Assembly (NCBI GenBank): GCA_038065755.1
Contig: JBBTQJ010000020.1
Span: 1-44,517 of the forward strand
Reading direction: 5' to 3'
From: JBBTQJ01 sp038065755
Lineage (GTDB): Bacteria; Patescibacteriota; Minisyncoccia; Minisyncoccales; Staskawiczbacteraceae
DNA: 44,517 nucleotides
In this document: positions 39,787 to 44,517 of the stretch, one piece after another
Layout: each line of letters begins with the position of its first letter
Numbering within the stretch: the stretch's first letter is position 1
The notes under the pieces: generated by a model
What the model was told of the DNA's origin: nothing
The model's database searches: none
Seen by the model: the letters and a program-made list of their open reading frames with translations, nothing else
Made by a program: the position numbers and the translations under genes

Positions 39787-40266
39787 TTATTTGTTCTGTT
39801 CAGGGGCGCAGCAATATCTGCATAGCACCCCTTTTTTATTACTCATAAAATCATTAATCATTTCTCGGGCACCCTGTCGTAGCCAAAGATTAAGCGCTTT
39901 TTCAGGGTTCATCCATTGATAATTACCCACCTCTTTATTTTTTGAATTTTCTGAATCCGGAAGATAGGCATTGTTTGCCTTAATAAGAAAAAGTTTAACC
40001 CAGACGCCAGAAACAATCCGATAATCCCCAATGTATGCTTTAAGCACACCGTCAATAGGAAGGTCGAGCCCGGGAAGTTCTTCGCCAATCAAACGCACAA
40101 CGGTGGAATAATTTGACTCATTGGGCTTGGATGTTTCCATTGGAATAGAAAACATCCCAGAGTATTTGCCAAAATGCGGCTTTGATTCGTGCTCTTGTAA
40201 AACAAGAATCTTCCCTTCCGGATTCTGGACAATCAATGCCACACCACGAACGCGTTGAACAGTCAT
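39787..40266 (-). CDS. Nudix-family protein with degenerate box
   Basis: A 159-aa Nudix fold: GVALIVQNPEGKILVLQEHE, then KYSGMFSIPMETSKPNESNY and VVRLIGEELPG. The Nudix box (GX5EX7REUXEEXGU) is imperfect: the RE pair is RL, while the final EE is kept. Hydrolysis may therefore be weak or altered. A Cys cluster (LCRYCCAP) ends the protein. AGGAGGTGAGG just before the ATG is a strong SD. It is the last gene of the prenyl group, 27 bases after uppS. It could hydrolyse prenyl diphosphates or a nucleotide; not determined. Confidence 0.72.
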   Translation of the reverse strand: MTVQRVRGVALIVQNPEGKILVLQEHESKPHFGKYSGMFSIPMETSKPNESNYSTVVRLIGEELPGLDLPIDGVLKAYIGDYRIVSGVWVKLFLIKANNAYLPDSENSKNKEVGNYQWMNPEKALNLWLRQGAREMINDFMSNKKGVLCRYCCAPEQNK

Positions 40267-40293
40267 TCCTCACCTCCTACCTCCTTTTTATAG

Positions 40294-40992
40294 TTAGGCT
40301 CCAAAACGGCGCTCACGTCCCTGAAAATCTGCCACAGCCTCTTCAAGATCCTCGGGCGTAAACTCTGGCCAAAGCTTTTTCAGAAAAACCATCTGGGCAT
40401 CCGCAATATCCCACATCATAAACCCAGCTGAAAGATGCGGCTCCCCTCCTGTGCGAATTAGAAGATCTACAGGAGGCAAATCTTTAGTTAAAAGCTGTCT
40501 TTTAATCATCTCTCTGCTAACGATGAAAGAGCTATCCTTTTTAGCTTCATCGGCAACCATCTGAAATACCTGAAGCATTTCTTCTATCCCATCATAAGCA
40601 ATAAGGAAATTAAGCATGCCACGCTTGTGCATAGCTGTTGTTTTAACCGCTTCCTTTATGTTTTGTTGGGCCTCTTCGCTCAAGAACGAAGACCAAAACC
40701 CTAAAACGCGAACCCGAATCTGATGCTGATGAATGATCTGACTCTTTGCAAGAGCGCGGAATTGATCGGCAAATAATTTGTCAAGAAAGTTGATTTCTTC
40801 TGAAGGACGCTTTGTCAAATTAGTCATTGAAGCGCCCCAGAAAGTGAAACAATCAATCTTTAGCTCAATTATTTTCTCAACGAGCTGCCCCAACACTTCG
40901 CCGCCTTTTTTATGCCCTGCTATAACAGGGAGCCCATGCATTTTAGCCCAACGGCGATTCCCGTCTGGAATGACTGCTACGTGGAAATTCAT
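40294..40992 (-). CDS. uppS: Cis-prenyltransferase (undecaprenyl diphosphate synthase)
   Basis: Extends a short prenyl diphosphate with IPP to the C55 lipid carrier. The P-site motif is VIPDGNRRWAKMHG (about 9), then GHKKGGE, FTFWGASMTNLTKRPSEE and DLLIRTGGEPHLSAGFMMWD. The Arg/Glu residues for IPP are present, but GGEPHLSAG differs from the common SGEQRLSN, so product length may differ. At 232 aa it is close to normal. GAAGGAG precedes the ATG. The polyprenyl synthase ends 12 bases upstream. Confidence 0.9.
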   Translation of the reverse strand: MNFHVAVIPDGNRRWAKMHGLPVIAGHKKGGEVLGQLVEKIIELKIDCFTFWGASMTNLTKRPSEEINFLDKLFADQFRALAKSQIIHQHQIRVRVLGFWSSFLSEEAQQNIKEAVKTTAMHKRGMLNFLIAYDGIEEMLQVFQMVADEAKKDSSFIVSREMIKRQLLTKDLPPVDLLIRTGGEPHLSAGFMMWDIADAQMVFLKKLWPEFTPEDLEEAVADFQGRERRFGA

Positions 40993-41004
40993 TTTTTTCT
41001 CCTT

Positions 41005-42087
41005 CTAAAAAGTCCGTTCCACGATATAGTCTGCCAATTCTTCAAGAACCTGCTTTGTATCTGCGCCAATAGGCAGCTTTTTGAGTTCTACTTTCCCGTC
41101 CTCTACTAAAGATTTAGCACGCGAACGAGCGTAATCGAGGGCGCTGCTCAGCCTCATAATTTCTCTAACCTCTTCAATATCAGCCGGACTAACTTGAGGA
41201 TTGCCAAGCAAAAACTTTAGCCGTTCACGCTGAATTGCAGTACCTAATCTGTAAGCTGCCACAGTAAGCAATGTCTGTTTTCCTTCTTTGATATCAGAGG
41301 TAACAGACTTGCCCAATTCTTCCTCGGTCCCAAAAACGCCGAGGATATCATCTTGAATTTGAAAAGCAATGCCCACTGGGATAGCATACCTACTTATCTT
41401 TTCTAATAAATTTTGGTCAGCTCCTGCCAAGATTAACCCAACATGAAGTGGACCCTCAATTGTGTACTTGGCGGTTTTTAAAAGGTAAATCTGCATTACT
41501 GATTCTTCAGAGACTTCCTGCTCAAGGGGCAAAACAACATCAAGCCCTTGGCCGATTACCGTATCTCTGCCTATCTTATACATCTTTTGAAATGCCTGTA
41601 CTATCCTCTCTGCTGGCAGATTGGCCAAAGTTAGTGCTTCAGTAGCCATCACGCAACTCAAATCGCCAACCAATATTGCCATAGAGTGGCAAAAGTGCTG
41701 ACTTTGGGCGCTGTTTTCAAAAACTTGACCAGACCAAGCTTCAAACATTTTATGCATGGTAGGCCGAGCTCTTCTGATATCAGACAAATCAATGATATCG
41801 TCGTGAATTAACAAAAAATTGTGCAGTAACTCAATTGCAACTGCCGCTGAAAAAATATCCTCTGATTTCTCTCCACCGCCAGCCTGATATCCAAGTGCCA
41901 CGAGAACCGCACGGATTCGCTTTCCGCCCCCAACTGAAAAATCAATCATTTTTTCAGTTAAAAGTTGACCCATGGTGTCTATTTCTGTAAATTCCCCGAG
42001 TTTCTCTTCAAGATACCGGTTAAAATAAGGCTCGAAAGCCACCTTAAACTCTTTAAAATACTGCTGAATTCTCTCTGACGTTTCCAT
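41005..42087 (-). CDS. Trans-polyprenyl diphosphate synthase (FPP/GGPP type)
   Basis: A 360-aa isoprenyl synthase that condenses IPP with allylic primers. The first Asp-rich motif is LIHDDIIDLSD (about 96), GGGKRIRAVLV lies before it, and the second is QIQDDILGVFG with SDIKEGKQTLL after it. The DDxLG form of the second motif is common in archaeal and actinobacterial GGPP synthases. It leads the operon polyprenyl synthase-uppS-Nudix and has GGGAACGGAG before its ATG. A hairpin with GGCGG/CCGCC lies 60 bases upstream. Confidence 0.9.
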   Translation of the reverse strand: METSERIQQYFKEFKVAFEPYFNRYLEEKLGEFTEIDTMGQLLTEKMIDFSVGGGKRIRAVLVALGYQAGGGEKSEDIFSAAVAIELLHNFLLIHDDIIDLSDIRRARPTMHKMFEAWSGQVFENSAQSQHFCHSMAILVGDLSCVMATEALTLANLPAERIVQAFQKMYKIGRDTVIGQGLDVVLPLEQEVSEESVMQIYLLKTAKYTIEGPLHVGLILAGADQNLLEKISRYAIPVGIAFQIQDDILGVFGTEEELGKSVTSDIKEGKQTLLTVAAYRLGTAIQRERLKFLLGNPQVSPADIEEVREIMRLSSALDYARSRAKSLVEDGKVELKKLPIGADTKQVLEELADYIVERTF

Positions 42088-42206
42088 TCTCCGTTCCCTT
42101 CAATTTTCTACCCATATTCATTTGTCAAGGGCGGAAAACCGCTTCCCGCCGTGCTGTTTTTAATCTAATGCATATATTTGATTTAGTCAAATAAACTTGA
42201 GTAATT

Positions 42207-42250
42207 AAACTAAAAATCGTCCCGCAAGCGTGACGATTTTTAGTTTTACT
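42207..42250. terminator. Long perfect hairpin in the gap before the isoprenoid operon
   Basis: AAACTAAAAATCGTC pairs perfectly with GACGATTTTTAGTTT (15 bp). T-rich ends allow termination on the plus strand. On the minus strand it would end tRNA-Trp transcription. The gap 42088-42510 otherwise holds tRNA-Trp and another terminator. Confidence 0.7.
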
Positions 42251-42290
42251 TTTTAGTTGAGGCGTCTCGGTCTAAAGAACGCGCTCAAGC

Positions 42291-42364
42291 TGGCAGGGGC
42301 GCCTGGACTCGAACCAGGGACAAAGATTTTGGAGATCTTTATGATACCACTTCACCACGCCCCC
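42291..42364 (-). tRNA. tRNA-Trp (CCA)
   Basis: Acceptor GGGGGCG/CGCCCCT with a G-U first pair, anticodon stem AAGAT/ATCTT around CTCCAAA (anticodon CCA), T arm CCTGG-TTCGAGT-CCAGG. Unlike the other tRNAs here it has a 3' CCA in the DNA (42291-42293). Confidence 0.94.
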
Positions 42365-42442
42365 ATTCTATCCTGTATCCTATATCCTACATATGTTTTT
42401 TATATCACAATAAACGCCGCTTTTCAATCATTTTAAAATAAA

Positions 42443-42474
42443 AAGCCCAAGAAACTTTCCTTGTTTCCCGGGCT
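42443..42474 (-). terminator. Terminator of the GT2 gene
   Basis: AGCCC/GGGCT with inner GAAAC/GTTTC, followed by TTTTTATTTT on the minus strand. Confidence 0.75.
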
Positions 42475-42510
42475 ATGCGTTTTTCTAAAAAACACTTCCG
42501 TGCGAGGGGC

Positions 42511-43872
42511 CTACTTGTCGGCGCCCATGCCGTCTTTAAAAACCCCCTTTCTAATCCACCTCTGCCATCCCATTCTTTTTTTTGTTGTTATGTAATAAAT
42601 ACTTTTTACAATTGCCTGAAACTCAACAAAGTCCATAACATAAAAAAGCAACCATGCTATGGGCGCCAACGGAAGAAGATTTTTGTGATATTTTTTACTT
42701 GAATCGGAAGAAATCTGAAAAACGATTACTATCGTCAAGAACCCTATAAAAAACAGCAGTGGGAAAAAATCATTGGTATAAAATGTATAGAAATAAAACA
42801 CTGTCAAAAGCGGATACTCCATTAGAAGCAATAATTCATTAAAAAGGGCTATTGGCAGAATGAGAAAGCTTAAATAAGCATTATGTTTCTTGTCTAAACT
42901 AAAAAACAGTCTGCGGTATTTATAAAATGTCATCAACCTGCCGTATTTCCACCTCAAACGTTGCTTTATCAAACTCTTCATATCCGACGGACCCTCGGTG
43001 TAAACTACTGCATTATCGGCGTATTTTACCGAATACCCCAAATATTGCAAACGAGTTGAAAGTTCAATATCTTCGGTTATTATGTTTTCGTCAAATCCGC
43101 CCGAGCCAACAATAACTCTTTTTCTATACGCTGCCGCAGCGCCACCCACAATGTAAACCGCGCTTAAAATTGAATCCGCCCTTTTAAAATAAAATCCATA
43201 AAGATATTCAAGTTGTTGTAGCAGCCCAAGTGTTCTTCTTTTGTTTCCTATAATCACATTACCTGCCACTCCGGCAACTTTAGGATTAATAAAGTGCGTT
43301 ACTATATTCCCGATAAACCGTTTGTCCATAACGCTGTCGGCATCAATTGTAACAATAATTTCGTTTCGCGCCATAGATAAGCCCCTGTTTAGGGCATAAG
43401 ATTTTCCATTGTTAGCGATTTTTTTGTACTTTATTGGCACATTGCCATTTTTTTTAAGATAATTCCTTATAAAAGCATTAACGATTTTATCGGTTGAATC
43501 GGTTGAGCCATCGTTAACTATAATGATTTCAAGGCGGGGGTAATTCGTTCTAATAACCGAACTTATCGTTAGCGCAATACCCACTTCTTCGTTGTGAGCT
43601 GATATAAGAACCGATACGGAAGGATAATATAAACGGCCGTATTTTGTCAATTTAAAAAATTTTTGTACGGGATAAAAAGGAGCCACAAAAAGATAAAGAA
43701 CATATTTAAATAAAATCGGAGTGAATAGTAGCAGTATAAAAAGGCGGATACTTGAGAAAAGGTTTGTTGAATTATATCTTTCCGATGCGCCAAGGTAAAA
43801 AAACCATATAGTAATGATATAAAATATGGTTATCAGAACAACTTTTGATAATAATTCTTTTCTTAAATTCAT
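42511..43872 (-). CDS. Processive family 2 glycosyltransferase, membrane protein
   Basis: A 453-aa GT2 enzyme of the cellulose synthase / PgaC kind. Two N-terminal helices precede the catalytic domain: VSVLISAHNEE (about 90), VNDGSTDST (about 120), DADS (about 176, metal site), ITEDIELSTRL (about 268, catalytic Asp) and QRLRWKYGR (QxxRW, about 304). Three or four C-terminal helices follow, which would form a channel. It probably makes a surface polysaccharide from UDP-sugars. The polymer is unknown and there is no export or modification gene beside it. A MITE-like element abuts its start codon. Confidence 0.88.
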   Translation of the reverse strand: MNLRKELLSKVVLITIFYIITIWFFYLGASERYNSTNLFSSIRLFILLLFTPILFKYVLYLFVAPFYPVQKFFKLTKYGRLYYPSVSVLISAHNEEVGIALTISSVIRTNYPRLEIIIVNDGSTDSTDKIVNAFIRNYLKKNGNVPIKYKKIANNGKSYALNRGLSMARNEIIVTIDADSVMDKRFIGNIVTHFINPKVAGVAGNVIIGNKRRTLGLLQQLEYLYGFYFKRADSILSAVYIVGGAAAAYRKRVIVGSGGFDENIITEDIELSTRLQYLGYSVKYADNAVVYTEGPSDMKSLIKQRLRWKYGRLMTFYKYRRLFFSLDKKHNAYLSFLILPIALFNELLLLMEYPLLTVFYFYTFYTNDFFPLLFFIGFLTIVIVFQISSDSSKKYHKNLLPLAPIAWLLFYVMDFVEFQAIVKSIYYITTKKRMGWQRWIRKGVFKDGMGADK

Positions 43873-43873
43873 C

Positions 43874-44045
43874 TAATTACCTTGAATTACGAAATGACCT
43901 TCAATTCTTTATATTTTAGTTTTAGCTGCAAATTTGCTATAACTCGTCGGCGTATCCTGCGGATATGCCTCCTCGTTCTATCAAATTTTCGCTTCAAAAC
44001 CAAAATAAAATAATTCGGAAGGCATTTCGTAACTCAAGGTAATTA
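43874..44045 (-). mobile_element. MITE-like element, copy 2 (172 bp)
   Basis: Terminal inverted repeats TAATTACCTTGAATTACG... and ...CGTAACTCAAGGTAATTA with a few mismatches. The core on the minus strand, TTTTGAAGCGAAAATTTGAT then GAACGAGGAGG ... CCGACGAG, matches copy 1 (18342-18499) closely, but its tip hairpin has different bases (GGCATATCC/GGATACGCC). The ends differ from copy 1. Confidence 0.75.
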
Positions 44046-44146
44046 TAAAGTTTAAAATCATAACGCTATTATTTTAAATGGTGTTTGTTAAAATTTCAAT
44101 GAAATGAAGCGTTAATTTTCATATTTATAAACGAGAAATAAAAACA

Positions 44147-44179
44147 AATAGAGGTTATTTATCATAAATAACCTCTATT
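44147..44179. terminator. rpmG terminator
   Basis: Perfect 16-bp palindrome AATAGAGGTTATTTAT around a single C, downstream of rpmG. The T-tract is weak. Confidence 0.6.
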
Positions 44180-44200
44180 AACTTCTGGTTAAAAACGCTA

Positions 44201-44362
44201 TTATTTGCGACTTTCCTTATGCAGAGTGTGTTTTTTGCAGGATTTGCAAAATTTGCTCAGTTCTAATTTTTTTTCCGCGGTTTTTTTGGTTTTTTTAGTA
44301 AAATAATTCGTCATTTTGCAAGCCGTGCACTGCATTTTTAAAAACGGTTTTTTTGTTGCCAT
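44201..44362 (-). CDS. rpmG: 50S ribosomal protein L33
   Basis: A 53-aa zinc-ribbon L33 with both Cys pairs: QCTACK (about 11-16) and FCKSCKKHTLHKE (about 38-50). The start MATKKPFLKM is a normal L33 opening. It lies 95 bases after tRNA-Thr, and the two are probably transcribed together. Confidence 0.92.
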   Translation of the reverse strand: MATKKPFLKMQCTACKMTNYFTKKTKKTAEKKLELSKFCKSCKKHTLHKESRK

Positions 44363-44457
44363 AACAATTTTAAACAAAGTTTAAAATTGAATTTTTAATT
44401 TTAAATTTTCAATTTTAAAACAATTTTTAATTTTTTAATTTTTAATTTTGAAACGTG

Positions 44458-44517
44458 AGCCGATGACCAGATTTGAACTGGTGACCTTTCCCTTACCATG
44501 GGAGTGCTCTACCAGCT
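44458..44517 (-). tRNA. tRNA-Thr (GGT), partial at window edge
   Basis: The 3' 60 bases are present: D arm end, anticodon loop ATGGTAA (anticodon GGT), T arm ACCAG-TTCAAAT-CTGGT, acceptor 3' strand CATCGGC and discriminator T. No CCA is encoded. The 5' acceptor lies past the window end. Confidence 0.9.

Noticed and set aside
1..44517. CRISPR array
   Set aside because: Repeats here are palindromes or MITE-like elements in ones and twos, with no regular spacers and no cas genes.

Overview
The window reads as a chromosomal segment of a Candidate Phyla Radiation (Patescibacteria) bacterium, most likely of the Parcubacteria group. The evidence is AT-rich DNA, short housekeeping proteins, gaps of a few bases or ATGA overlaps between many genes, little Shine-Dalgarno (SD) sequence before most genes, and CPR-style proteins: a HerA/VirD4-like ATPase with an N-terminal membrane helix, a membrane-anchored Clp-like AAA+ protein, and an EF-P with a non-classical loop. 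The lineage call is inference from gene content. No rRNA or other firm marker is present.

Layout. 1-440: four consecutive ~50-56 nt hairpin modules behind a minus-strand promoter, a candidate structured RNA. 443-5325: tight minus-strand cluster tyrS-aspS-(37-aa membrane ORF)-D,D-carboxypeptidase-mraY. 5394-9250: small zinc-ribbon-like protein, murC, RNA 2',3'-cyclic phosphodiesterase (thpR-like), a PolX-N-domain protein and efp. 9252-16380: HerA-like ATPase, two small proteins, and a MacA/ABC/MacB export operon. 16436-19943: prmC, pyrB, rplU, rmuC. 20072-23311: small winged-helix-like ORF, a REP-associated transposase (RAYT) carrying its own palindrome, a cation exchanger and an amino-acid permease. 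23484-27270: tRNA-Glu and the division cluster mraZ-rsmH-ftsL-ftsI, with MraZ boxes overlapping perfect DnaA-box 9-mers. 27500-34700: small ORFs, the Clp-like ATPase, membrane proteins, an HEVGH protein, a promoter-driven ~60 nt RNA, a NYN nuclease, tRNA-Val and an amino-acid-kinase-like protein. 34786-38818: GHKL ATPase, rplL/rplJ behind an L10 leader, mltG behind an attenuator-like leader. 38878-42087: isoprenoid group (isopentenyl phosphate kinase, Nudix, UppS, polyprenyl synthase). 42291-44517: tRNA-Trp, GT2 glycosyltransferase, rpmG, partial tRNA-Thr.

Wall synthesis and division genes (murC, mraY, D,D-carboxypeptidase, ftsI, mltG, mraZ, rsmH, uppS, polyprenyl synthase) are spread over several loci and together form much of a lipid II and peptidoglycan pathway. 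The isoprenoid group would supply the undecaprenyl carrier if IPP or isopentenyl phosphate is available.

Two layers stand out above the genes. First, the non-coding DNA is full of small repeats: at least four palindromic families, two of which have entered essential or housekeeping reading frames in frame (murC, thpR), and a two-copy MITE-like family whose hairpin is conserved although its sequence differs. Second, a ~16-base motif, TTTTATTRTGCGACAA read on the minus strand, recurs between genes, usually just after a hairpin and often just before a -35 box. Six genes (pyrB, the kinase-like gene, the 27567 ORF, the Nudix gene, uppS, polyprenyl synthase) have clear SD sequences and look less AT-rich than their neighbours, which suggests a different origin.
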